From Gigantopelta aegis (Eukaryota > Mollusca > Gastropoda > Neomphalida > Peltospiridae), in contig NC_054701.1 of NCBI RefSeq assembly GCF_016097555.1, forward strand, positions 31,602,008-31,666,007: 64,000 nucleotides of DNA, in the 5' to 3' direction. Positions 34,993 through 46,199 of the stretch are shown here, piece by piece. Made by a program: the position numbers and the translations under genes. Position 1 is the first letter of the stretch. Each line of letters opens with the position of its first letter. Under the pieces are notes generated by a model, which saw only the letters and a program-made list of their open reading frames with translations, made no database searches and had not been told where the DNA came from.

Positions 34993-35507
34993 ATTAGGTT
35001 AAAAGGGTTCATCAACCATGCCCCCCACCCACCACAGAGTCCAACAAGGGGACATGGTGCTGCGGATAACCAGCAGACAGCTATGCCAGGGATACATGGT
35101 TGATATGCTTGGGCAATAAGAATAACAAAACCACCCAATTCACCCTAGCCACCGTCCAAAGAGCAACAAATGCATATGGTATATAAAACAATGTTTGTTC
35201 TTGACTAATGTAAACAAAACAAAGATTGGTTGCCCTGGAGCTTGGCGTGACCAGCCGATTGATCAGGTCGGACCTTCCTGACCTCCCGTCTACATGAACT
35301 CCGGGCCAAAGTGGTGTATTGTCAATGGCAATATACTCGGTTGCAGACATTAACCATAACTCAACCACCAGGATCCCATCATCCACTTCACGTGTCGCAC
35401 CTCACGGCAAACAAGGCGCCTCATACGAGGAGTTGTGCATTTATTGGCCATTCTATAAAAGAATGTTAACCCCTGCACCACGTTGAGGTTAATGCACACG
35501 CAGGGGT

Positions 35508-35610
35508 AAACTCAGGAATGTCCCTTTAGGTAAACTCAGGAATGTCCCTTTAGGTCCCTAAATTTAAAGGGGCAAACTCGGGAATGTCCCTTTAAATTTA
35601 GTCACCTAAA
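35508..35610. mobile_element. TTAA MITE ends, repeated
   Basis: The end 'aaactcaggaatgtcccttt' occurs three times within about 90 bp, once as a continuation of the split MITE and then twice more. A facing end (ttaaaggggcaaactc) lies between. These are remains of more than one MITE or a local duplication. Confidence 0.65.
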
Positions 35611-35849
35611 ATAGGATTTTAATTCAAATATTATTTGATAAAAATAATTAACCTTTTATTACTGTCACTGAAGTCGACAAATTTATTGCCGATGTCACGC
35701 ACGCTCTTGAGTACTCAAGATGACAATCGAATAAGCTCCACTATTTCCTGTCTTTTCATTAAGGGCGGAAATGACGTAAACTGTTATATTTATGTAGCTG
35801 TCACTGTCAGAACAGCATGCGTATGTAATGTGGAGTGGAAGGGGGCGAC
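35611..35849. other. Spacer before the satellite-like array
   Basis: No gene or repeat recognised. Confidence 0.4.
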
Positions 35850-36400
35850 TGTGTCAGTTGGCTGGATTGGAACCTTTATTTCATTTTCTTGTTGAACAAA
35901 AGCACAGTCAGTTGACTGGTTTGGAACTTTCAATAGTGGAAAAAAAAGTAGTCAGTTGACTGGATTGGAACCTTTATTTGATGTAAAACCACAGTGAGTT
36001 GGCTGGATTGGAACCTTTATTTGTTGTAAAAAAAACAACCCAGTCAGTTGGCTGGATTGGAACCTTTATTTGTTGTAAAACCACAGTGAGTTGGCTGGAT
36101 TGGAACCTTTATTTGTTGTAAAAAAAAAAACCCAGTCAGTTGGCTGGATTGGAACCTTTATTTGTTGTAAAAAAACAACCACAGTGAGTTGGCTGGATTG
36201 GAACCTTTCTTTGATGTAAAAAAAAAACCCAGTCAGTTGGCTGGATTGGAACCTTTCTTTGATGTAAAAAAAAACCCACAGTGAGTTGGCTGGATTGGAA
36301 CCTTTATTTGTTGTAAAAAAAACCCAGTCAGTTGTCTGGATTGGAACCTTTATTTGTTGTCATTTAAAATAATAAGTCAGTTGGCAAGATTCGAACATAT
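35850..36400. repeat. ~47-bp tandem array with alternating units, about 12 copies
   Basis: Each unit holds 'ggctggattggaaccttt' followed by attt, 'gttgtaaa' and an A-run. From about 35993 units starting GTCAGTTGG alternate with units starting GTGAGTTGG, making a dimer of about 93-95 bp. Outer copies are more diverged. Confidence 0.9.
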
Positions 36401-36710
36401 TACCCAACCTGCATAGCTTTTTGACAGTCCATTGCAATATGGTATAAGAAATGGGTTCCCATAACTTGTTTTCATGGAACCTAAAAACTGTTTCCGATGG
36501 GTTCCCATGATCTCAGGGCACGGAAACCAAAAAGTTTTTCCCATGAAATTTGAAATCCTATGGCTTGCTTTACCACCACATGCCTATGGACTCTAATGAA
36601 CTTAATATATTCCAGCGTGAATATAAACATTTTCATACTTAAATAATATGCGGGTGTATATTATACCTAGATTATTTGGCGCCCATATTTATTTTGGGAA
36701 TCTTATAGAG

Positions 36711-36845
36711 GTTACTCCCCGAGTGTCTTGTGATATAATTTATCAGCACGAATCGATAAAAGTATGAAATTCGAGGCTTGCCGAGGATTTTATACTTTTA
36801 CAACGAGTGCTAATAAATTATGATATCACGAGAGGGGTATTCTTT
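36711..36845. repeat. Fold-back element
   Basis: The arms 'cttgtgatataatttatcag' and 'ctaataaattatgatatcac' are imperfect inverted repeats, extended by aaaagtat/atactttt around a centre near 36775. It is a likely palindromic MITE remnant. Confidence 0.65.
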
Positions 36846-37582
36846 TTATCATCCATTATCATTCTTTTCATTTGCGACTCGATATTAATTATGAATAAAT
36901 ATTTAAAGAAAATTAAATTTAGAAATAGGAATAGTCAAACCTGATTGAGTGAACTCTTATAACTTGTAGTCTGTACCAAGGGAATTGTTTTTTGTTTTTT
37001 CCATACTATGTAATTTACTACATGTTATTTATATCCGAGTCAATTTAGCAGTAAACTGTAAACACAAATTGTATTTTTTTGTTATTTTCGAAACAGTTGT
37101 AATTATATTTTTTCGTAAAACCAAACTCAAATTATTTACAAAAAAATACCAACACATTTTTAAAGCAATGAATGATAAATATTTATCAATTAATTGGTTG
37201 CATATTCCTCCAACCCAGTAAATTATTCTTGATCCTCGCCTGTGCCTCCACCCCCACACCTTATTTTGCAGGCATTATTTTGAACACTATGCAAGTATCT
37301 CCCAAAAAATTTCCAAAATAAATGACAAAAGGAAGTCATAATGTGACTTTAATACATGTAATTACCAAAATGTCAAAAAAAAATTAAAAAAAAAAAATCA
37401 TTCTGTTAACTAATTCCAAAAAGTATAAAGTCATATCTATAACCGGCATTGAGGGACCGCAGTGGTTATTTTAATGAAAAATTTCCACCCCACACGTGAC
37501 TAAAATGTACTCTATAAATGTAGTTACAGAATAGACTCCTCTCCCCATATATTTCATTCCTGTCACTAGATATTTCAACACC
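36846..37582. other. AT-rich spacer
   Basis: No supported gene. Short A-runs lie near 37375-37400. Confidence 0.45.
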
Positions 37583-39183
37583 CTACTCAAAAGAATTTAA
37601 GGGTCAAAAATTTATAACCAAATAAGTTCCAGAGTGTATTAGATTGATGATGTAAACTACACAAAAAAATTAATTTATTGTTCCATATTTACAAAAAAAC
37701 ACAAATAAACGTCACTGTATAGAAGAAAGTCACATGACATGCTGTCAAAGTTGAAGGTTGTCAAACATGGATTTTACACATTAGAACATTCGTTTAATAG
37801 TGAGTGAATCCACCCCTGGCGAGAATACACTCTACACATCGTTGCCTCATGCTGTTGATCAGACGTCTGAAGAACTCTTGGGGAATGGCCTGCCACTCTG
37901 CCATAAGAAGTTGACCCAGATCATGAAGGTTGGCCGGAGGGGCATGGTTATCCCGAACTCTCCTACCTAATTCGTCCCAGGCGCACTCTATTGGGGCCAA
38001 GTCAGGCGAATATGCTGGCCAATCCATCCTGGCGATACCTTGTTGTCTGAGAAAGTCCGTTACCACCATGGCGCGGTGGGGTCTGGCATTGTCATCCTGC
38101 AGAACTGCCCCGCCGCCAATCTGCTGAAGGCCTGGGAGAACCAACGGCCGGATAATCTCATTCAGATAGCGGATTCCATTCAGATTGCCATCCACCACAT
38201 AGAGGGGGGTCCTGTGGTGGATAGAGATGCCGCCCCACACCATGACGCTGCCACCACCGAATCGGTGACGTTGTCTAACGTTAACGTCAGCGAAGCGCTC
38301 CCCAGGACGTCTGTAGACACGAACCCGACCGTCGTTGAACTGGAGACTAAACCTGGACTCATCAGTGAACATCACTCGACCCCACTGAACACGTTGCCAC
38401 CGCAGATGAAGCGTGCACCAGTGACGTCTGGCCGTTCTGTGACGTGGTAGGAGTGGTGGTCGAACAGCCTGGCGACGGCAGCGTAGATTATTGGCTCTCA
38501 GACGATTGCGTATGGTTTGATCAGACACTCGAGTTCCAGTCGCAGTCCGCAGATTGTCACGTAATCGGCGTGCAGTGGTTGTGCGTTGACGTAGAGCCAT
38601 ATTGGTGATGTAGCGGTCCTCTCTATTTGTAGTGCTTCGGGGTCTTCCCGAACGTGGACGATTTCGAACAGAATTCGTTGCTTGGTACCGTTGCCACAGT
38701 CGGCCAACGACACTCTGACTGACACCAAGTCTCAGAGCAACATTTCTTTGCGTATTGCCATCCTGAAGCCAAGCAATAGCCCTTCCTCGATCTTCGATAG
38801 TCAGTTGAAGTCGTACCACTGTCGAATTTGGAGTGTGCACCGTACACGAACGCAAGCTCCAATTATACGGAAATTCAGCATTGGGAACATGGAATACACG
38901 TGCAAAGCGTGCAAATGAAGCGCTTTGTGAAAAAGCAAGTTATGGGCACTTAGCAGACCTTTCGCTTTCGCCCTAATTTACGTGCAAATGTAAGCATGTT
39001 TTCGCCATTAGAACTAGTCGACAGTGTCAATGACAGTGGATTTTAATTCATTTATGGGTTGCTTAGACCCACTTTCGTCAAAATGGAACAATACCATGCG
39101 TGACATTATGGTCTAGCTAATATAATTGACATTCAAAAAATAATGTCGAAAATATCGTCTGACCCTTAAATTCTTTTGAGTAG
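37583..39183 (-). mobile_element. Tc1/mariner element, copy 2
   Basis: Inverted ends CTACTCAAAAGAATTTAAGG bound 1601 bp. TA follows the right end (39184-39185), but the left end is preceded by CC, not TA. The body matches copy 1 closely and carries an open transposase frame. Confidence 0.95.
37794..38819 (-). CDS. Tc1-like DD34E transposase, open frame but ATG changed to GTG
   Basis: The frame is 341 codons if counted from the position of the family start, the usual Tc1 length. An N-terminal helix-turn-helix pair (QRNVALRLGVSQSVVGRLWQ; TGTRVSDQTIRNRLRANNLR) is joined by a GRPRSTT hook. The catalytic residues are the D of FTDESRFS, the D of DNARPH and the E of PDLAPIECAW, with 34 residues between the last two. 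Copy 1 begins ATG GTA CGA; here the first codon is GTG (38817-38819). The frame stays open upstream without an ATG, and the next ATG (MALRQRTTT) would delete the first DNA-binding domain. Probably inactive despite the intact body. Confidence 0.9.
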   Translation of the reverse strand: MVRLQLTIEDRGRAIAWLQDGNTQRNVALRLGVSQSVVGRLWQRYQATNSVRNRPRSGRPRSTTNREDRYITNMALRQRTTTARRLRDNLRTATGTRVSDQTIRNRLRANNLRCRRQAVRPPLLPRHRTARRHWCTLHLRWQRVQWGRVMFTDESRFSLQFNDGRVRVYRRPGERFADVNVRQRHRFGGGSVMVWGGISIHHRTPLYVVDGNLNGIRYLNEIIRPLVLPGLQQIGGGAVLQDDNARPHRAMVVTDFLRQQGIARMDWPAYSPDLAPIECAWDELGRRVRDNHAPPANLHDLGQLLMAEWQAIPQEFFRRLINSMRQRCVECILARGGFTHY

Positions 39184-39649
39184 TATATATATATATAAAT
39201 GCAAGAAAATCTACATGTTTCAATCTTATCCCAATCTTATTTCAACACCGTTGCTTTTAGTGTCAACGTTGTAATTGACTTACCTGATAAAACATTTTAT
39301 CAGATATGTTTAATTAATTTTTAAGACTATTGAAAAAAAGAATGAGGAAAATTTAATCAATTAACTGAACCATATGCATGTCAGTCAACATTGCATTGAT
39401 TTCAGTTGCTACCAGACAAGGCACACACCTCACTTGTATCTCCACTGATAGCTCTTATGAATGACCAACTAGACTATTTGAGAAGACCTAACATTAAAGC
39501 TGATGGTATAACAAAAAAACTCAACAATTAAAGGTACATGGAAAGTTCATTTTATTACAGTATGATAACGTATCTCATAATGTGAAATAGGTGTAATTTT
39601 CAGTTTGCAGTTTTGTACATAAAACCCTAATGCTTCTCTCACACAGTGG

Positions 39650-39920
39650 CGAATATCCTTGCGAATATAAAAATTTGATATTCGCGGCAAATTCGCCAAA
39701 AATGATACGATTGGCCAGGAGAATTACTGAAACAAGTGAGGCCTTACAAATGGTTACGAATGCTTGCGAATTTCTTACGAATCCCTTACGAAGCTTACGA
39801 TTACTTAACAATCAATTTGCCGAATTTCTTGTGAATCCTTTGCGAATGTTAAGAATACTTACGAATGCCCTTGCGAATTTTGCGAATGCTTGCGAATGTC
39901 TTACGAATAAAACGACTACA
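39650..39920 (+). repeat. CGAAT subterminal array, left end of Harbinger
   Basis: Motifs of the form tt(g/a)CGAAT recur, many about 10-11 bp apart, for example in 'tgcttgcgaatttcttacga'. They are candidate binding sites for the Myb-like protein or the transposase. Confidence 0.75.
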
Positions 39921-40020
39921 CAACGCATGCGCGGCGCAACCCCTTGCCAATGTTTCGCTGTGTCACTTTTATTCGCCAGGCTATCTTGAATAGTCAAGAT
40001 TGTTTTATTCGTCCTTCATC

Positions 40021-41895
40021 ATGCGCAGGGCCGGCAGAAGGGGCGGTGGCGGCAGAGGCAGGGCCAGGGGCAAGTCTGACGACAAAGACTCTGCTTCCGA
40101 TGGTGCGGCATCCAATGATGACCAGACCAAGAAGGCTGCGGCATCCAGTGACCCCAAGAAAGCCAAGACGTCCAGTGAGAAGAAGGCCAAGGTAAAGTCC
40201 AAGAAGCCCAGGCCAGAGAAGGCAGATTCTGAGCGGGATGAGATGTCAGACAGTGAGTCAGGCCCCACTCCTCCTCCACGCTCTCCGACTCCACCTCCTC
40301 CTTCAAAGTTCAAGAAGTCCACAGCCAAGAAGCCCGACAGGCGCAGTGCCAAGCTGACTGAGGCCCAGCAAGACATCATGTTCGAATGGTTGGAACAGAC
40401 TCCTGCCATCTACGACACCAACCATGATGACTACAAGCGGCGCATCCAGCTGTTTGGGGAGCAGGCAGTGAGGATGGGTGATGGTCTTGATGGTACTACC
40501 CTTCAGCTGTGGTTCAAGTCCTGCCGAACCGTCATCAGTAATGCAAGACGAGGAAGTCTGGTGCCAACTGGAGCCCCCTCATCCATGGTACCCCCAACGA
40601 GAAGAGGCTGTGGACCAAGATGTCCTGGATAGTGCCCTTCATCAGACCCCCGCGGCGACACAACCTTAAGTCGGTGAGTATGAAAAATAATTTAATATCT
40701 AATGTTAAGCATTTATTTTTACAGGTTTTTTAAATATTAAATTGAAATTAAAAAAAAAAAAAGTGTAAATTTGCTTGGGCTTCTTGGTTGCTTTCTTGGA
40801 CTTGACCTTCTTTTATATGTATAATTTGTATTTGCAGTTTAAGCGGGGTCGGGATGAGTCTGGTGACAGCGATGAGTCTGATGGCAGCCATGAGTCTGAC
40901 AAAGAGGATGCCATGTCGCGGCACTCTCAGCAGTCGCACCAGTCTCAGCACTCCCAGCACTTACCCGGGACCTCTTCCACTGCCAACTCCAGCAAGTCCG
41001 GCAAGTCCGGCAAGGCCAAGGGCAACCGTTGCGAGCAGGCACCTAATCCCTTGGTCCAGCTGGTCGCCGACTCCAAAAAGTTCCATGCGCGGATCCTGGA
41101 CATCATCCAGAACATGCGGCCCACCATGGACCCCCAGCGCCAGGGGATGATGGACTACACTGCTGGTGTGGTCCGGAAGATGAACGAAGAGGAGTGGGAC
41201 GACTTCGAGGAGCAGGTGTTTCCCATAGTCTGGCAGTTTGCTGCTCGGTGAGTTTTCATGTTCATATCACTGTTGTATTTTTTTAACTGTTGTATTTTTT
41301 GTCACTGTTGTATTTTATTTTTACCTTATTCTTTGTTTTCTGTCTTTTCAGTTTGCATCGGCGGGAGAAGGCTGATCGCACCTTGACACCTCGCACCATG
41401 ACACTTGATGAGGAGTTGGGCCTTGCTCTGCAGGTGTCCTGCCATGCCCCGCGACGCCCCGGCACGCAGTCGCAGCCAGGGGAATCTGGATTCCAGGGGT
41501 CTTCTGTACCGGGCTCATCCGTCCAGAGGTCTTCCGTCCAGGGATCGTATGGCGGCGAGTGCTCCCAGGGTTGGCACCCTATGCCTGGTCCTGAGGGTTG
41601 ATCAGGGCAGACCTTTCCCAACGTGACGCCGTGGCAGTCCCAGGATGCCACCTGGATGCGGCAGCAGCAGCCATTTCATACCCCTCAGCAGCAGCAGCAG
41701 CAGTTTCAGGACCTGTCGGATCTGAACATCTCCAGCACATCCTTGGGGTTGTTCTCCAACATCCCGTCTTTTCAGGCGAGCACACCGGACAACTTCCGCC
41801 TGTCGCAGGTCTTACTCAACACACCTCATCCCGCTGTCAGCAACCCCCCAACACCGCGACAAGTAGATGACGAGAAAAGTGACAGTGAAATGTGA
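40021..41895 (+). pseudogene. Harbinger Myb-like DNA-binding protein, three exons
   Basis: The first exon starts at ATG 40021 with a basic, Ser/Lys-rich N-terminus (MRRAGRRGGGGRGRARGKS), then the conserved globular region with LTEAQQDIMFEWLEQTPAIYD and LQLWFKSCRTVISNARRG. A donor lies near 40674. Exon 2 (40838-41248) is Ser/Gln-rich, then VRKMNEEEWDDFEEQVFPIV. Exon 3 begins at 41352 (LHRREKADRTL). A TGA at 41599 interrupts a frame that otherwise continues to SDSEM at 41892. The frame near 40555 may also be shifted. AATAAA occurs at about 42006. The partner protein helps the transposase bind DNA and enter the nucleus in this superfamily. Confidence 0.72.
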
Positions 41896-42280
41896 AATTA
41901 TTATGATTTTATAGTGACAGTTTTACAGTCACAATCTGGATTCCAGACTGTTATTTGTTCTTAATTGAACTTTTACTTGTTTGTATTGGAACTTAATTTG
42001 AACAAAATAAATAATGACTGTTATTTGTTCGTAATTGAACTTTTACTTGTTTGTTTATTATAGAATTGTTAAAATACATAGTCCCTAAAAGCATTACAAA
42101 TTAAAAACATTACAACATTAAACATTAAGTCCCAACATATATTAAGCCACAAATTATATATATATTTTTAAATACATTAAATTCCTAAAATATATTTCAG
42201 TCCTAAAATGTCTCAGTCCCATAATACAGTAGGTGCCCAAAACAAATATATTCTAATTCACTGAAAAGAACTCGAAGTGT

Positions 42281-43611
42281 TTAGTTTGTTGAAGACTTCT
42301 TACACCATGTTGTCCTTCCATGGGACTGATCCTGCTGGGCTGTTAAGTACAGCTTCAGATATTCCCTTTCTTGCTTGGCCTTGATGGACTCTCTTGTTGG
42401 GCCTCTTGCTTGTTCCATGGCATGCATGTTAGCATTACGCCGCCAATCGCCAGGGATGAGGTTGCCGTTGGCATCCTCCTGGTCTACCAGTGCTTGATGG
42501 TGGCCAGGATACCTGGTACGCATCATGTTGTGCAGTACCATGCATGTCTTGACGATGAGCTGCACTGTCTCAGTTCTCTGCTGCATGGTGGTGAGAAGGA
42601 CTTGCCAGCGAAGAGCCATGATGCCAATGCATTCTCCACAACACGTCGCCCACGGGATATGCGGTAATTGGCTATCTTCCCCTCGTAGGTCATATTCCTG
42701 CGTGAGTACGGCTTCATCATATATGACTTCAGGGCGAATGCGTCATCACTCAATATGAAATATGGATGTGGTCTGTCGTCATTTGGAAGATGCTTATCGT
42801 CAGGCAGGTTGATCTCTCCATTCTGAAGGACTTCTGCCAGTTCTGAAGCATTGTAGATCTGGACATCAGACTGAGAACCAACGCCACCAACATCAGCCTA
42901 CAAGAAGCGGTAATTGGCATCCACCAATGCCAACACAACGATGGAAAAGAACCCCTTGTAGTTGAAGTACTCTGATCCGGAATGAGGGGGTTTCTTGATG
43001 GCAACGTGCTTGCCGTCAAGGGCACCGCAAGCGTGGGGCACATTCCAGCGTCTCTGGAACTCTTCAGCGATGGCTTTCCACTCATCTTTGGTCATAGGTG
43101 CCGAAACAGCTTCATAAAGGAACTCATCAATAATGGCTTGGCACACCTCTGGCAAAAACAGGCTGATGCTGTTGTCTCCGACACGGAAGCTGTACCCCAG
43201 GTCAACATATGAGTTCCCAGTTGCCAAATGGCGCAGCGTCACAGCTAACTTCAGGCCAGGTTCTATGGCATCACGGTACGAGGTGTTCTGCTTGGTGATG
43301 CGCAGCCTGAGGCGGTCCAACAGCTCATCAAACAAGGCCGGCTCCAATCTGGTGAAGTTCTTGAACCTGTCTGGGTCTCTCTGCCGAAGACTCTCCATCA
43401 GGTTGTAGTAGTGCGAGTGCTGCAACCTCTCTCCGTGTGACAGCCAGTCCCTCACCCAACATGACCTTTGCCTTGTTTCTCTGCGTCTTCTACGTTGGGT
43501 CTGATGCTGCTGCCTTCTTTCTTGTTCTCTTGCTGCAGCAACTTGTGTGACAACAGCATGGTGAGAAACCAGCAATGCCAGTGTTGCCACTTGCCTCGCA
43601 GCCTCGGCCAT
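42281..43611 (-). pseudogene. Harbinger DDE transposase, one stop and one frameshift
   Basis: The ATG at 43611 gives MAEAARQVATLALL. Then FDELLDRLRLRITKQNT (Harbinger helix-turn-helix-like region) and LAVTLRHLATGNSYVDLGY. The catalytic residues are the D of CGALDGKHVAI, the D region of LVDANYRFL and the E of [13 protein letters not shown] at 42898-42900 falls right after NYRFL. A one-base loss near 42626 moves the end ([33 protein letters not shown]) to another frame, which ends at 42281. Otherwise it is well preserved, so inactivation looks recent. Confidence 0.9.
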
Positions 43612-43689
43612 GGCTGAACTACAAATGTATATAGGACAAGGGAACATGGGGTCTTTTATACCAGTTTGGCTACCCTAGCCGACTCAACT

Positions 43690-44185
43690 GCGGCGAATGT
43701 GCAATATTCGCATTCAAATCGCCAGGAATTATCAAAGCATTTGCAAGACAATCTTAACGTTTGCATGTCATTCTCAAGTATTTGCAAGTACTCGCAAGTG
43801 TTGGCAAGCCGTTCGCAAGCATTCCCAATGCGTTTTCAAGAAAATGGCCCAAAAATCGTAACCGATTTGCTTTATTCCTAATGGATTCGCAAGCATTCGC
43901 AACGTTTTGTTTGCATGCGTATGGATGAATGCTAGCAAATCCTTACAAATATCTTACGATCACTACAAATGCCTTGCCATCAATAAGAATGTCTTGCGAT
44001 TGCTTACGAAAATGTTGCGATAACAATAAGAATATGCTTTCCTAGCGAATTTTAGGAGCATGTTCCTAATATTCGCAACACCCCATGAACGACCGCGAAT
44101 GCTTACGAACACCTACGAATGTCTGGCGATCACTTTGTGATCATTGCGAATTGGTGGCGAATTGCATTCGTAAGCCCATTCGCCA
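43690..44185 (-). repeat. CGAAT/TTGCAAG subterminal array, right end of Harbinger
   Basis: Motifs like those at the left end occur densely here, in mixed orientation (attcgc, gcgaat, cttgcgattgcttacgaa). The outer part mirrors the left array, and the inner part is more diverged (tttgcaag-type). Confidence 0.7.
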
Positions 44186-44189
44186 TGCA

Positions 44190-45408
44190 GAATTTTCACT
44201 AATATTAAGGATGAATAACACAATAAAATTTTACATAGTAACAGGAACATACACCAGAAATAATTGTTGAAACTTGAGAAAATGACAATCTAATCATACA
44301 TAACTGTGGTCAGTTATGATTTTGATTTGTCCTAAAAATAACACCACTTTGTAATGTTCATTAGGAACAAATTTGGTGGAAAATTGTCTTTGTGAAATGG
44401 AGAATAATAGAAAAATGTGAAAAATTTACCAATGATGGATGCTGTGCCACTTATGGCTGGTGAACTTAAAATAAATATTTAAATATTTGCTTGCAATCTT
44501 CAATCTTCAGTATAGTGTAATAAAGTATTGTTATTACCAAAATGCCTTACTTTCAGGGGACAAAATCAGAAATGTTAAGTTGGAAATATGTTTATTAATA
44601 ATGAATTTTTTTCAGGTTTACAAACAACATTCCCATTACCTGCATGTAATTGTCACATTTTATATTTGTGGCACATGCAACATGCTAAGTCTTTAACTGC
44701 AGTGGCAAATACAATATGAATAGCATATTACACACTATTACTTAACAAACTGAAACAAATGTTATTTATCAATGCACTGAACACATTACAGTTAAAAACA
44801 TATTTAGATAGGAAACTCGTGGCAACCATTTTATATCTCTCTTAAAATGTATATATCATCATAAAGGCATGTTCCAACACGTTTCATAAGCACTATTCCA
44901 CAGGCAGAATGGAACATAGCCAGTTGTATGGACAATTATGAAATGACAAATATTGCAAGTGATATTGAAATTAAAAATAAGAACATTTTTATTTCTTTTC
45001 TAAAAAGTCGATTACTGGTAACTGACACCACATTCCCTGTAACAGTCACCTACATTAAATTAAGGCCATGTTTATTCTCCTTTGATACATCGGTCACATA
45101 CACGCACAGACATATTTAGACACACACACACTCCCACACTCCAAAGCACAGCACTGAATAAATTCCGAATTAACACTGTATCAATAATTTGACTGCTTTT
45201 TATTGTCACTCTTACTTCACTTAATTTGATTAAAATGTACATTAATAAACAACATGTGCATCTGTCTACTGCTTAAGCGCTAAGCATAACTGTCCATAGC
45301 AGGTTCTTAAGATTTTAAATTTTTTATGCAATTCATGCAATTGCCCAAAGCAATCACTGAAGTACATGCATATGAATGTCTCTCTTTTTCTTCATTGTCA
45401 CTTTTCAG
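44190..45408 (+). other. RecQ-like gene intron, part right of Harbinger
   Basis: AT-rich intron sequence with no supported gene. Confidence 0.5.
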
Positions 45409-45550
45409 ACATCACAGACTCAGATTTGAGTATTCTGCTAACCTCACCAGAGGCTGTTTTGAGCAAAAAGTGGAAAATGATCTTAAAACAATCATTTAAG
45501 AACAGAATTTGTGTTTTAGTTTTTGATGAAGCACACTGCATTTCATCATG

Positions 45551-46028
45551 GTAATATTTTTACTCCTTTTTCTTAGTCACAAAGTTTCTTAATTTTGAAA
45601 TTATTACAACTATAAATACTGAAGCATTATTTAAATACCAATACTAACTCAAACACTGTATATGTCAAACAATGTAACACAATAAGTCGTTCGCCATACT
45701 TATAGGCAAGAGGTAGTTCAGTTTATAGAGAACTTGGTTGAGGTGCTTTTGTAGTATGACCAAACCTCTTTGCCTCGACTGGGGTCCAAACTCAGTACCT
45801 ACTGTGGAGTTTAAGAATCCAAATTGTCAATAGCTCATTTTTACAAAGTCAATGTCCTTTAGCAGTGTTTATTCTTGAAAGGAACAATATTTGCTTTCTC
45901 AGATCCAAATGTGCATTTAAAAAAAAATGAATTCTATATTGGAAGTAAATTCATTCATTGTTTTCATGAAGTGTGCCACCTTTTTAATATTAATTACAAA
46001 TTAAATTGAGACATATTACTTATTTTAG
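45551..46028 (+). other. RecQ-like gene intron
   Basis: GT-AG intron. A stretch near 45740-45830 ('tttgcctcgactggggtcca') resembles the tRNA head of the type C SINE, minus strand. Confidence 0.5.
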
Positions 46029-46199
46029 GGGCTTAGATTTTAGACCTTTATAGAGACAGGTGTCTGTACTGCAAAGTTTTTTTGAAGTGCCAAATTTGGT
46101 ATTAACAGCCACAGCTACGACACAAATACAAGAGGACATTTACCAGATATTAGGTTTTCAAAGTAGCAAAACTCAAGTAATTGGAGCATTACCTAACAG

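Larger units (their letters stand above)
29913..35507 (-). mobile_element. Full-length LINE-A (non-LTR retrotransposon)
   Basis: About 5.6 kb between target duplications aaactcaggaat (29901-29912 and 35508-35519). The minus strand starts CCCCTGCGTGTGC, has a ~500-bp 5' UTR, ORF1 with CCHC knuckles, ORF2 with endonuclease, reverse transcriptase and RNase H, and ends in a short (ATTC)n tail. An RNase H domain plus a gag-like ORF1 points to the I superfamily (I/Nimb-like); this is inferred from architecture. Confidence 0.92.
39647..44185. mobile_element. PIF/Harbinger DNA transposon
   Basis: The element of about 4.5 kb has the two expected genes facing each other: a Myb/SANT-type protein (+) and a DDE transposase (-). 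Both ends carry TGGCGAAT (right end: attcgcca) and dense arrays of CGAAT motifs. The exact ends and the 3-bp target duplication are not settled. Confidence 0.85.

Noticed and set aside
37794..38855. A 353-codon transposase starting at TTG (38853)
   Set aside because: Comparison with copy 1 shows the family start is the ATG 12 codons further in; TTG start in an animal gene is not expected.
40005..40409. Minus-strand frames opposite the Harbinger Myb-like gene
   Set aside because: Shadow of a GC-rich coding exon; composition is the mirror of the Ser/Lys/Pro-rich sense protein.
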